Assembly (NCBI GenBank): GCA_963682055.1
Contig: OY821749.1
Coordinates: 7,490,336-7,554,335 of the forward strand
Direction: 5' to 3'
DNA length: 64,000 nt
Source of the DNA: Primula veris
Taxonomy: Eukaryota; Streptophyta; Magnoliopsida; Ericales; Primulaceae
Shown here: piece after piece, positions 23,801 through 33,600 of the stretch
Layout of the letters: every line of letters starts with the position of its first letter
How positions within the stretch are numbered: the stretch's first letter is position 1
Made by a program: the position numbers and the translations under genes
The notes under the pieces: model-generated
The model's database searches: none
What the model was told of the DNA's origin: nothing
What the model saw: the letters and a program-made list of their open reading frames with translations, nothing else

Positions 23801-26800
23801 ATTTAGCACCTATGCTTATGTGTTTTGTTGTATTGCGTTAAAGTGACGTTTGAGAATGCTAGTATTTGAGAATGTGATTTTGTTGAGAATGTGATAATTG
23901 AATGGTTTAATATTATTGGCCTAGACCTTGTGATTTATTTATTGGTAATGGTCTATGTCTCTTCCTATACCGGGGACATAAGACGAGCCGATGGGTATAG
24001 AGAATGACTCGTCTTACGGACTGGATCGAGTGGCGTGAAGAGATCGAAATGCGCACTTTAAATATTTATTTGTGGGTAATGGTTTATGCCTCTTCCTATA
24101 CCGGGGGCATAAGACGAGCAGATGTGTATATGAAATGACCTACCTTACGGACTGTGGTAGGTGGCGTGAGATGTCCATATGTGTTATTTTACATGTTGAC
24201 AATGGTCTATATGTCTTCCTATATCGGGGACATAAGACGAGCCGATGGGTATATGGAATGACTCGTCTTACAGACTGGGGCGAGTGGCGTGAGAGGTCCA
24301 TGTTTGTTATAGATGTGTGTTGAAATTACTTAATTTATTTCGTTGTACGATGTAATTATATTTCTTTTTATACGTTTTTATCGTAGTTGTTGTTTGTGAG
24401 TTCTTGCATTATGAGATGCAGTGACGGTATTTTGTGTGGTGCCGTCCCGTCTATGTATGTGCGTGAGACTCACCGTTACAGTTTTGTCTTTCAGGTACAA
24501 CTTAGATTGATGCGTTTGGATAGGAGCATTAGCAAGGTATCGTATGGGTTCATGGCTTGTGTGAATCGTTTTCTTTTACTTAGACTATTTTTGAGGTTGT
24601 AGCCTACGGGCAAATTACATTCGTTTGTTTTCTTTTTATATAACTTTGTTAAAACCATCTCGTCTTGTAGCCGCGTTTGACAAACATTTTTACTTATTCG
24701 TTTAATTGTTCCTTTAGCTCGCAAGTTATTTTCCTTTAAAAGTTAAATTTTATATCAACAGTTTCTTTTTTCTTTTGTTTAAAAGGTCACGTTGATATCT
24801 ATTTTTCGAATTTTGGGACGTAACAGTTGATGCATAAAAGTAAGTTTGGCAGTAAATGCTCATAACTTAATGTTAAGGCAAAGGCTAAAGCTAACACGTA
24901 AATGTAGTGCTTGGTTAAATATCTAAAAGCAATAAAATACATAATGAATATGATCATTCTAATGTAAGATGATACCTAAGCTTAATCTTGAAATTTTAAA
25001 TTAAATAAAATAAAAGCTTATGTTTTAAGCTTCTGACGCAATATATAGGCTGTTCATACACTTTAATTGCCTTAGTTGCATTTTCAGCAAAGAGCGAAGC
25101 AATTTTCCAATAGTGTTTATCTAAAATGTGCCTAAAAGATGCTTAAACAAATGCACTTTTACATTCATATGTATAAAAGGGTGTACCAAACTTATAACTT
25201 TTCCTGCTACATATGTGTAATGTACGTCTTCAATGAACCACTAAAACGTAAAGGACGAACTGGCAACAGCCATAGCTGCAGCAGCATGTAACTCTATAAT
25301 GACATTATCTTTAACATTTACATGCTCTCTAGAGGAGGTAGCCTCCAACTGCAACGATACTCACTTTTTCGTACTCTACTATACAAAAGACGGGATAGAA
25401 CAACTTTAATCGGGAAAAGAGCTGAAAAAAGTGGATTCAAGGCTATATATTGTTCTTATTGTTGATACTCATAGACTTGATAAATGATAGACAGGCATAT
25501 AAAACAGAATGATTGCTCCAAAGGTGAAGAACCTAGCTAGAAGATCTCTTGTCTATAGAAGTAGAGAGAGATAATGGCTCAAATATCAAAGCTTTTGCTT
25601 AGGAGACGCATAATGCTTCTCTGAGCTGGCAGGATATGAATGGTTAAGATCTACCACAACTACAAGCTTACCGATAATAATCAAAGGGGTAATAACTCAT
25701 GAGGATGCGATAAGAGCTATGGAATATAGGGTTTTCGGGAGTGTTGTATCTAATCATGGGGCTCGCCAGTTGGATTATTCACTACAAAAAAATGTTTTAA
25801 TCATGAAGGCCAAATCTGTCGTTAAATGATACTATTTATCATATCTGTCAGTAAAACTGAAATATGTCACCATGCCGTGACGTTGGGAAACAAAACCTGT
25901 CACTATTTCCGTTTGCTCGGACCTTTTTTTTACTGTATTCAATGGCCACCATTAATGTCCTGGAAGAGGTGGTTAGTGCTGTTGGAGGAAAAGTTATGGT
26001 TTTTTTATATGGAGGAGTGTGATGGGGAACATAAATATTAAAGGCACAAGCTCTTGGAGCTCGAGCTGTTCCGATTGGGAGGCCGGTGATATTTGGATTG
26101 GCAAGGGGGACACGTATTGTTCAAATGCTAAAAGATGAACTCAAGCTCACCGCGTGACTTGCTTGTTGCCCGACCATAAAGGATATCACAAGGAATCGTG
26201 TAAAAACACAACTTGATAGAGCCAGTTACTAAAACTACGAGGACTCCTTGTTTGATAATCTAATGTATGGTCTAGGGAAATGTAAATTAGAAAAAGAAGA
26301 AAGTGTAGCAGTAACAAGACTTTGTTGGCATTAGCTTTTCAAGTTATAGCAAGAACGAAATCTCAAACACTTGGATTTAATGAATATTTTTAACTTTCAA
26401 AATTGTTTGTTCATAACATGATAATAAAGTAATGCTAAAATCTATATAGACACTAGACTTACTCCCGGTAAAGTCATCAAGGAAAACGAGTATATGGTTA
26501 CATCTAGTTTGAATAGATTCTCAAATGTAACAAGTAGCAATAAAAATGTTTTTATCTCTAACGTTTGGAGATTAGGACCACACTTCCTTCGTTGAAGTCC
26601 TAATCATTCTAAGACCTAAGTATTTGCGTGTATCCTCTGGCCATAGTTTTGAAGTCTTCGGCATATCAATAAATTAATCGCTTAATTTGCACACAAAAAA
26701 AGGTGCCTAGAAGATAGAAATGATAGCATACGAGAAGGAGGATAGGCGGGGGCAGAATGGAACCAGGTCTCGGACACCTCAGCCTCGAAAGACGATTCAG

Positions 26801-26912
26801 GGCGGGTGAAATCAAAGAAACATTTCGCATCAAACTCGTAATCCAAATCCACAAGCAACTTATCATGAAACTCCTCCTCTTCAATATCCATTTCTTCTTT
26901 GTCCTCATACAT
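8854..26912 (-). CDS. TPX2: TPX2-like spindle assembly factor, N-terminal half only, split by a Sirevirus
   Basis: Ten exons in unbroken phase: 26912-26732, 22446-22315, 21946-21781, 21689-21584, 10290-10210, 10015-9918, 9795-9717, 9628-9566, 9269-9207, 9048-8980. All junctions are GT-AG. After exon 10 either read-through adds 42 codons to a TAG at 8856-8854, or a very short 55-bp intron leads to 11 codons and a TGA at 8889. Residues 20-60 hold the plant TPX2 start: [16 protein letters not shown] then [11 protein letters not shown], the region that binds and activates Aurora kinase. Further family landmarks in order are [11 protein letters not shown] (exon 3), [12 protein letters not shown] (exon 4), [15 protein letters not shown] (exon 6) and TELFKKLSMKSE (exons 9-10). 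Plant TPX2 is usually ~750 residues; here coding stops near 350 and the importin-binding region and C-terminal TPX2 domain are missing. An exon between 1 and 2 may also be lost or unrecognised. No internal stop or frameshift is seen, so it is either a recent truncation or a retained short form. Confidence 0.75.
10417..11505 (+). repeat. 5' LTR of the Sirevirus
   Basis: Starts TGTTAGGACC, ends GGAATTTCA directly before the primer-binding site, and matches 20328-21421 across its length. TATA-like tracts occur in the second half (for example around 11083). Motifs of the GTTGCAAC type occur near both ends. Confidence 0.92.
11508..11519 (+). other. Primer-binding site for initiator methionine tRNA
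   Basis: TGGTATCAGAGC lies 2 bases after the 5' LTR and is complementary to the 3' end of plant initiator tRNA-Met, the standard primer for Copia minus-strand synthesis. Confidence 0.9.
11574..12795 (+). pseudogene. Sirevirus gag, inactivated
   Basis: Starts ATG at 11574. A retrotransposon Gag core (UBN2/gag-polypeptide type) is recognisable from AYNVWK-like to [11 protein letters not shown] sequences, and a CCHC zinc knuckle [14 protein letters not shown] lies at ~12488-12529. It is broken by TGA at 11685-11687, TAA at 12138-12140, a shift from frame 3 to frame 1 near 12340, and a shift back near 12795. A serine/acid-rich linker ([15 protein letters not shown]) follows the knuckle, as in other Sireviruses. 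Gag would package the element RNA; this copy cannot give a full product. Confidence 0.85.
12807..17726 (+). pseudogene. Sirevirus pol (protease, integrase, RT, RNase H), inactivated and split by a nested LTR
   Basis: Domains in order: a second CCHC knuckle (~13149-13190), aspartic protease motif DSG at 13356-13364, an HHCC integrase zinc finger (~13742-13865), the integrase core with D,D,E-type residues (~13930-14290), reverse transcriptase (~15050-15750) with YVDD at 15516-15527, and RNase H (~15969-16367 plus 17628-17726). In-frame stops sit at 14748 and at 15966. The end of RNase H is separated by the nested solo LTR 16368-17622; the frame continues at 17628 and stops at 17724-17726. Integrase before RT identifies Ty1/Copia. 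Confidence 0.9.
16368..17622. mobile_element. Nested solo LTR (1,255 bp) of a different Copia-like element
   Basis: Begins TGTTGAACC, ends GGGCTAACA, and is flanked by the 5-bp duplication CAACT (16363-16367 and 17623-17627), so it is a TG...CA LTR that lost its partner by recombination. A TATA box TATATAAA is at 16870-16877. The first 400 bp carry six copies of the palindrome-centred motif GACCGATCG (from 16609 to 16753). It splits the RNase H region of the host Sirevirus, which dates it after that insertion. Confidence 0.88.
18666..19932 (+). pseudogene. Sirevirus third ORF (env-like position), inactivated
   Basis: A third coding region downstream of pol, starting ATG 18666. Its central part (18906-19763) resembles the plant retrotransposon domain often annotated as 'putative plant transposon protein' (Transposase_32 type), found in the so-called env-like ORF of Sireviruses; no viral fusion function is shown for it. 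It ends in a serine/glutamate-rich acidic tail. In-frame stops lie at 18828-18830, 18894-18896 and 19257-19259, and a frameshift occurs near 19740. The assignment rests on position plus remembered domain similarity. Confidence 0.7.
19961..20327 (+). other. Polypurine tract region with multiple PPT-like motifs
   Basis: Three purine-rich tracts precede the 3' LTR: AATAGGGGGAGAATGAAGAAG (around 19961), GCAGGGGGAGC (around 20187) and AAATGGGAAGAT immediately before the LTR at 20328. The last is in the position of the functional plus-strand primer. Repeated PPT motifs between the third ORF and the 3' LTR are known in Sireviruses. Confidence 0.65.
20328..21421 (+). repeat. 3' LTR of the Sirevirus
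   Basis: Starts TGTTATGACC, ends TAATTTCA, and aligns with 10417-11505 with scattered substitutions and several small insertions and deletions. It is followed by the GGTAT target duplication. Confidence 0.92.
23001..24825. mobile_element. Solo LTR (1,825 bp), Ty3/Gypsy-like, in TPX2 intron 1
   Basis: Begins TGTAGCATCCCGGATTTT, ends TTTTGGGACGTAACA, and is flanked by the 5-bp duplication GTTGA (22996-23000 and 24826-24830). No second LTR or internal domains are present. A TGTARC...CCCG start with a GGGACGTAACA end and an LTR near 2 kb is familiar from plant Gypsy families, but the lineage is not proven. The LTR contains a three-unit tandem repeat (23945-24320). Confidence 0.88.
23945..24320. 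repeat. Three-unit tandem repeat (~125-130 bp) inside the solo LTR
   Basis: Each unit holds GGTCTATGTCTCTTCCTATA, then CGGGGACATAAGACGAGC, then GACTCGTCTTACGGACTG and GAGTGGCGTGA. Units start near 23945, 24076 and 24198. Within each unit AAGACGAG and CTCGTCTTA form an inverted pair that could fold as a stem. Confidence 0.8.
25252..26232 (+). pseudogene. Glycolate oxidase / (S)-2-hydroxy-acid oxidase pseudogene
   Basis: Reading across frames gives the order of a plant peroxisomal FMN-dependent 2-hydroxy-acid oxidase. An IMTLS...LEEVAS block (25290-25345) comes first, then the [11 protein letters not shown] and [15 protein letters not shown]-site blocks (25680-25780), an INVLEEVV block (25952-25977), [17 protein letters not shown] (26050-26103), and the tail ...[11 protein letters not shown] ending TAA at 26230. 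The intact enzyme oxidises glycolate in photorespiration. Here the frame is broken by several stops (for example TGA at 26155), small deletions and a CACTA insertion, and the N-terminal half is absent. The retained part shows no obvious introns, so a processed copy is possible, but I see no clear poly(A) tail. It lies in TPX2 intron 1 on the opposite strand. Confidence 0.85.
25780..25936. mobile_element. CACTA (En/Spm) MITE, 157 bp, inside the oxidase pseudogene
   Basis: Starts CACTACAAAAAAATG, the classic CACTA end, and ends with a decayed inverted match TTTTTTTACTGT. The flanking ATT (25777-25779 and 25937-25939) is a 3-bp duplication as expected for CACTA elements. Host coding sequence continues in frame on each side once the element and one ATT are ignored. 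The interior has CTGTC/GTCAC subterminal motifs. Confidence 0.85.
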
Positions 26913-27105
26913 CTTTTTTAAAACTTTCCTTATAAAATTATTAGACAGACTACATGGCTTATCCCCCTCCCTCTCATCTCTCTCTCTCTGGGAGGGAGAT
27001 TGAGAGCAGAGAGTTTTGGTTTGGAGGGGCGAGAATTGCGTATACTGTTTTTCTTTTTGAAACAACGGTAACACTACGTATAAATAGCTGTCTTTATCTA
27101 CCTCT

Positions 27106-27108
<3 letters not shown>

Positions 27109-27147
<39 letters not shown>
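27109..27147. repeat. (TA)n microsatellite
   Basis: Uninterrupted TA dinucleotides, about 19 units, some 200 bp upstream of the TPX2 start codon. A TATTTATA box on the minus strand at 27079-27086 lies between the repeat and the gene and could be the TPX2 core promoter. Confidence 0.9.
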
Positions 27148-27150
<3 letters not shown>

Positions 27151-28344
27151 TCGATTAAATAAATTTTTAAAAATTATATTGATCGAATAAATATATTAAA
27201 TTAGAAATGATGAATAATATAATATTTTTATTATAAAAAATACACGTAAAACAATTTGTTTGGTATAATATTATCATTGTTTTGAAAAGATAAATGAGTA
27301 ATTAGTAAAAAGAGTAGGAATTTTTTTTTTTTAAAAATGACCAAAATTTAACAGTCTCATTTTTTATTGGGTTGACTTATATATATAATAGTAACAGTGG
27401 CTTAAGCGTTGGATGTGTAGCGCGTAATATAAAAAAAATATATAAAATATGTATAATTATGATATAAATATGTGGATAATAAAAAAAATATATAGTTTAA
27501 AATTTAAAAGAATATTTAGTTGTTAAAAAATGATAAATAGTTTTATTAGTTTTTACTTTTTATATTTTTATAGAAGCATGGTATTATTGTAATTAATATA
27601 AAGTTGTATCAGTTTCATTTGATTTGATTGACTTATTATAATAAAATACGGTATGATTACATGCATGAATTACAGGACCTACCCATGTTTCAAAATTCTA
27701 TTTTGTCTTTATAGTTTTAGTTCAATCACTAGTTATCTGGAAAACATTTTTAATATGATTGATTCACCCAACGTTTTGAAAGAGTAGACGAATTTGTTTT
27801 GCTTCATTAGGCCTTGAGGTCTCCTCGTTTGCGGTTTTATTTGAGTTTTAGTTATTATGTTACTTGTTTTTGGTCACCTATATTCATGGCGGAGTTCAGA
27901 TTAATATTTTGGGGTTGCACAAATCAAATTGCTATTTTACGGCGTTGTGCGATTTATCGTTTTTAATTTATTTTTAAAATTTTTTATGGAAAAAATGACA
28001 TTTTCGTAAATTATATGGATGCGAGTGCACCATTTGTCTCACTATACATCCGCACATGCCTATATTACGAACTACTCCATCGGTTTAGGTTACTTGCTTA
28101 CTATGAAACAACATACTCACAAAAAGCATGCACTTGTATTGCCCAAAAAATGAAAAAAAAAATCTAAAGATTTTAATGTGGTTTAATTACTGAAATACGT
28201 TATTACATCTTAATAAGTTTTATGTTGTCAATTTAGATTCGTGTTTTTTATAAGTCAATACTGCATGCAAGTTAGTAGTAGACAATATAAATTATAGAAG
28301 ACGAAGTATTTCAATTTTCGACTTCAAAAAGAATCATACTAATA

Positions 28345-28578
28345 CTCTATTCGTTTCCATTTAATTGCACATTACGAAAATACGTGCAATTTTAAACGGT
28401 TTATAACTTTTATCAAAATTATCGAAATATTTTTTTTTTAAATCTAATCATAAAATTTAACATTTGAACTATATGATCAATTTTTAAAAAATTTCATTCC
28501 GATAATTTTAATATAAGTTATTTGCCGGTCAAAATTGCACATAATTTCGTAATGAAAAATTAAATAGGAATGAGGGAA
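28345..28578. mobile_element. Stowaway (Tc1/mariner) MITE, 234 bp
   Basis: The left end CTCTATTCGTTTCCATTTAA and the reverse complement of the right end (TTCCCTCATTCCTATTTAA) are inverted copies of the CTCCCTCCGTTCC Stowaway type. A TA dinucleotide flanks each side. The arms continue with GCACATTACGAAAATACGTGC and its inverse near 28540. Confidence 0.75.
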
Positions 28579-30655
28579 TACAAGATTATTTTTGTTAATT
28601 TACATACCTTTGTTGAGAATGTACAACCAAAGGAGCATTAATAGCCTTAAAAGTATCGGACTCATAGATTTATAATTGGTCGTTAAAATTTTATTGATTA
28701 GTCATAATTAGTAAATATTTGTTCCCGGATACGTCTTGCATTTATCCTATACTTGATAGGATTAATGATATCAAATTTATCACATTTATGAGTATTAGTT
28801 ATTTTTAAAGTTTGAAGGTCTAAATAAAATGTTAGTTGAAACTCTATGTGCCGAATTGTAATTATCCATTTATGTAACATTTGTACTCCAGATGTAAATT
28901 TGGTGCCATTTTTGCACCGAACAATGCCCTGACGTATTCAGTAAAACACAAAAACTTTAGCATCATTTTTTGTGCACCGAACATTGCTCGCTGTTAGACC
29001 TTTATGAATCAGGAAACTAATTGTTTTAAATAGTACATTCATAGACATACCAGTCATGACATTACTATGCAGGACCATCTGCACTATCTTAATAAGTTCT
29101 ACAACATCTGATGGAGAATACAATTAACAATAACATTGATATAAAATAAAAACTCGCAGATATTTAAACCACTGTTACAAATAAAACTTAAAAAGGTAAT
29201 ACAAAATAATGTGACAACCTATAATAATTTGGAAATCATTTTTGTAGGCATTAAAATATCACAAGGATTTTATTATCATACTTCTGTTTCTTGAGAACCT
29301 TCACATTGAAATCCGTGAACTCTTTCGTTTTAAAACTCTCGTGGTTCAAGTAATTGTGTTATTTTTTTTTTTCATAATTCTTAGTTGTTCACTATGGAAA
29401 CATCTTTCAAATATGGCTCATCTACCCTCTTCAATAAGTTGCGTGTTTCAAGAACCACATCTTTCATCGCCATTTATATTAATTAAGGCCAAATAATGAC
29501 ATATCAGAAGTTGTCGTGGTGGGAGATTGAAAATTTTGAAAGTCTATTAATGAGATGAAATAAAGTTAGATATTGCAGTATCAACGATGATATTTAAGAA
29601 TTTCTCTATATTTTCGAGGACGAGGACACACATGATCGAATTTGAACATTTCTTGTAATGTGAATTTTATTTCAATAACTGATTTGCTTGAGTCATATGT
29701 ATAAAAGTATACAAATATGAGTATTCATTTTTTTCCCATATATTATTAGGAAATAAGTATACTATTTACTCCTATTTAATATTTTTTGCACAATTTGGTC
29801 TTGAAAAAGCACTACAATCCCGAGATTTAGTACCGATGAACATGTTTTCCAAACTATATGTTTGTTTTTTGCCAATAAAAGTAATGCATGCTTGATATGT
29901 TTTACTTTTTTCCCAATAATTTAAACACTTGTAGATTTTACGAATATACTAAACATGTTTTTATATACACAAAAAATATCTTTACATTATTAATTAGAAT
30001 TACTAATAAAATATTTGTTGCTCGAGACCATTGCCCTATCAACCTTGTACTAAGACCGGCTCTATGGATGACGACTATTCTACTAGAGCAAAAAACCGTA
30101 AATTTATCAAAATCAAAACAATCACTCCCTCCGTCCCCAAAAAAAATTCTCTCCTCATTTTTTTGATTTACTCAAATTATGGTCTCATTTTCATTAATGA
30201 GTTGATATTTATGCTTTAATTTCTCTTTATATATATGCATACATATACTAAAATTAAACATTCATATTATTAAAATGCTATATTAATAAAATTATAAGCA
30301 CAATAAATGATACCATCTTAAAACGAAACAAATTAGCATGTTTTTTTTCCGTCACGATATATCCAAAGTTACTTAATTGGAAAAAAGTATAAACATTCAA
30401 ATTCTAATCTATGAGAATGAATGTTTGACAAGAGATACAAGTGTGACCACCCAAAAAATAGTTTTTAATCTTAAAAAAAATAAAAATGTGTGACCACCCA
30501 AAAAATTATTGGCACATCTCTGCAGTGTAAAATCGTGATTCTGATTCCACATCCTAATAATCTACAACGGTATCTTATTTCTCTCCTCATCAAACAAATT
30601 AATTAAAATATCCAACACATTTTTACATACACACACATAGATACAAAATCTCCCA

Positions 30656-33600
30656 ATGTCGGAGCCGGTTCAGGAGATTGAACCGGAGATGCGTAAACCG
30701 GCGATGAGGCTGATAGTCCCTTTACAAGGAGTTGTTCAAGGCCGAGGCGGTTTAATCCTTGGTTCACTTATCCCATGTGCTCTCTTCTACTTTCTCCAAA
30801 CCTACCTCAAACGACATCGTTTCCCTCCCCCTCCCTCCCTTCCTTCTCCCTCCTCCTCTTCCGAACTTTCCCGAACCATGTCTCGCTCCAATTTAACAAC
30901 TGGTGGGAAGGACGAGGCTAGGGTGTCGGTTAGAGCTGTGAGTGTTTTGAAGACTGGTGATTCGGCTTATTACGTTGGGTTGGGTAGGGCGGAGGTGGAT
31001 GTGTATGATTACCTGGCCAATCCCGAGGGTGTTATTCAGCTTGGGTTGGCTCAAAACACTGTGAGTTTTTTTTTTTGTTGTTGTTGAGAAATGTGAGTTT
31101 GTTTGACTAGTGATATATACTCCTACTACTTTGTTGTATGTGAAGATTAGTGATATATACTAATATGTTCTTTTGAAACCACGTGCAACTTTGATTCGAC
31201 ACCCGTATATTGAGAAACAATCGATCTTTTGTTATGCATCTTGATTTTTTTTATATGGATTTTAGCCTTTCAACACCCTCATAATTACAAAAGAAACAAC
31301 ATTTCTAATTCCGCCACTGTTTATAACTATGTGGATGAACTTTGAAGATATTTTGTTTTGGGGGTTTAATCCTTGGCTCTCTAATCCCGTGTGCTCTCTT
31401 CTACTTTCTCCAAATCTATCTCAAACGACACCGTATTACTCCCCCCTCCCTCCTTTTCGGAGCTCTCTCGAACCGCTTCCCGCTCAAATTTAACAGGTGG
31501 GAAGGACTCTGTTAGGGTGTCGGTTAGGGCTGTGTGTGTTTTGAAGTCTGGTGATTCTGCATATTATGTTGGGTTGGGTAGGGTGGAGGGGGATGTCTAT
31601 GACGACGTGGCGAATGTCGAGGGTGTTATTCAGCTTGAGTTGGCTCAAAACACTGAGTTTGTTTGACCATGTTACTGATAGTTCTGAAAAATACGTGCAA
31701 CTTTGACTTTATTATAGAGTTATAAAACTTTATTATAGAGTTATAACATGTTTGAATTGACGAAATGGAAATTTTCAAAAGTCAATTACTCGTTGTTTAA
31801 ATGGAGTAAAAAGGCTAAAACGGACTACAACAACCCCATATTGAGAAAAAATCGACCAAAAACTATGTGTCTAGTTTTTTTAATACTGGACTCACTAATC
31901 CCATATGCACTCTTCTACTTTCTCCAAACCTACCTCAAACGACACCGTACTACCCCCCCTCCCTCCTCCCTCCCCCCTCTTCGGAACTCTCTCGAACCAT
32001 GTCACGCTCCAATTTAACAACAGGGAAGGACTCTGTTAGGGTGTAGGTTAGGGCTGTGAGTGTTTTGAAGTCTAGTGATTCGGCATGTTATGTTGGGTTG
32101 GGTAGAGCGGAGGGGGATGTGTATGATGACTTGGCGAATCCCGAAGGTGTTATTCAGCTTAGGTGGTCTCAGAACACTGAGTTTGTTTGTCTGACTTGTG
32201 ATATATACCATGTTCTTCTGAAACCACGTGCAAATTTGACTTTATTATAAATGGAGTATAACAGGCTAAAACAGACTCCAACACCCCAATATTGAGAAAA
32301 AAAAGGTCTTTTACTATGTATCTTGATTTTTTTTTATACGGATTTTAGCCTTTCAGCACCCTCATAATTACGGAAAAAAATAAAATAATTCCGCCACTGT
32401 TTATTACTATGTGGATGAACTTTGAAGATATTTTGTTTGGGTGGTTTAGATACGGTAACTTTGCAAGTCAAACTTGCAGGTAGTTTGACTGGGGACAATA
32501 GTTTTGGGACAGAGTGAGTATGTATAAATTATTATCAGTGACGTAAAGGGAGGGGCTAAAACGTTAAAAACTGGTAAATGGGAGTTGAAACGCTAATTCC
32601 GCGTATTATGTTGGGTTGGATAGGGCGGGTGGGGACGCGTACGATGATGTGATGAATCTCGGTGGGGTTATTCAGTTTGGGTTGGCTCAAAACACTGGGG
32701 TTTTTTTTTTTTTTTACTCTTTGATTAGTGATATGTTGCACTCTTTTGTGAAACTATGTGTAACTTTGAATTGTTGCGTAAATAACTAAACCTATGTGAA
32801 TTTGACGAAATGAAAATTTTCAAAAAGGTAATTACTAATAGTTTAAAGGCTAAAACTTTATAGTAATGTGGATGACGTGGCGAATCCCGGTGGGGTTATT
32901 CAGCTTGGGTTGGCTCAAAACACTGAGTTTGTTTGACTAGTGATATATACTATGTTACAAATAGTTGTGAAACCATGTGTGACTTTGACTTTGTTATGAA
33001 GTCAGGACATGTTTGAATTGACGAAATGGAAATGTTCAAATGTTATAGTTACTCGTAGTTTGGATGGGGTAACTAGTAACAGGCTAAAACGGACTTCACC
33101 ACCTCCTGTATTTGAGAAAAAATCGATCTTTTACTATGTATCTTGAATTTTTTTATATGGTTCTAAGGCTTTCAGCACGTGTAATTACGAAAAAAAAACA
33201 TTTCTAATTCCGCCACTGTTTATAACTATGTGGATGAACTTTGAGGATTTTTTGTTTCGGGGGTTGGCTCAAAACACTGTGATTTCTTTGTTTTTTTACT
33301 CTTTGGTTAGTGTTATGTTCTAATAGTTGTGCTCTTATGTGAAACTACGTGCATCTTTGAATTGTTGTGTAAATAACTAATGTATGTTAATTGACGAAAT
33401 GAAAATTTCGAAAAGTAACTAATAGTTTAGACGTTAAAACTTTATGGTTATGTAGATGAACTTTGAAGGTTTTTTGTTTTAGATACGGTAATTTTGCTAG
33501 TCATACTTGCAGGTTGTTTGACTGGGGACAATAGTATTGGAATGGAGCGAGTATGTATTATTACTTCGTTACTGCCGATTCCATGTAGTTAAGTACATTG

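Larger units (their letters stand above)
26913..30655. other. Divergent intergenic region between TPX2 and the ACS12-like gene
   Basis: AT-rich, with no supported gene. It should hold both promoters, since the two genes diverge. Besides the (TA)n tract and the Stowaway at 28345-28578, a lone ACTCCCTCCGTCCCC at about 30123 looks like one end of a second Stowaway whose other end I could not find. Confidence 0.5.

Noticed and set aside
26480..26690. Minus-strand stretch reading as if it held MARGYTQI, similar to Copia RT
   Set aside because: Only a few residues match; the surrounding frame has many stops and no other RT motif, so chance similarity is likely.
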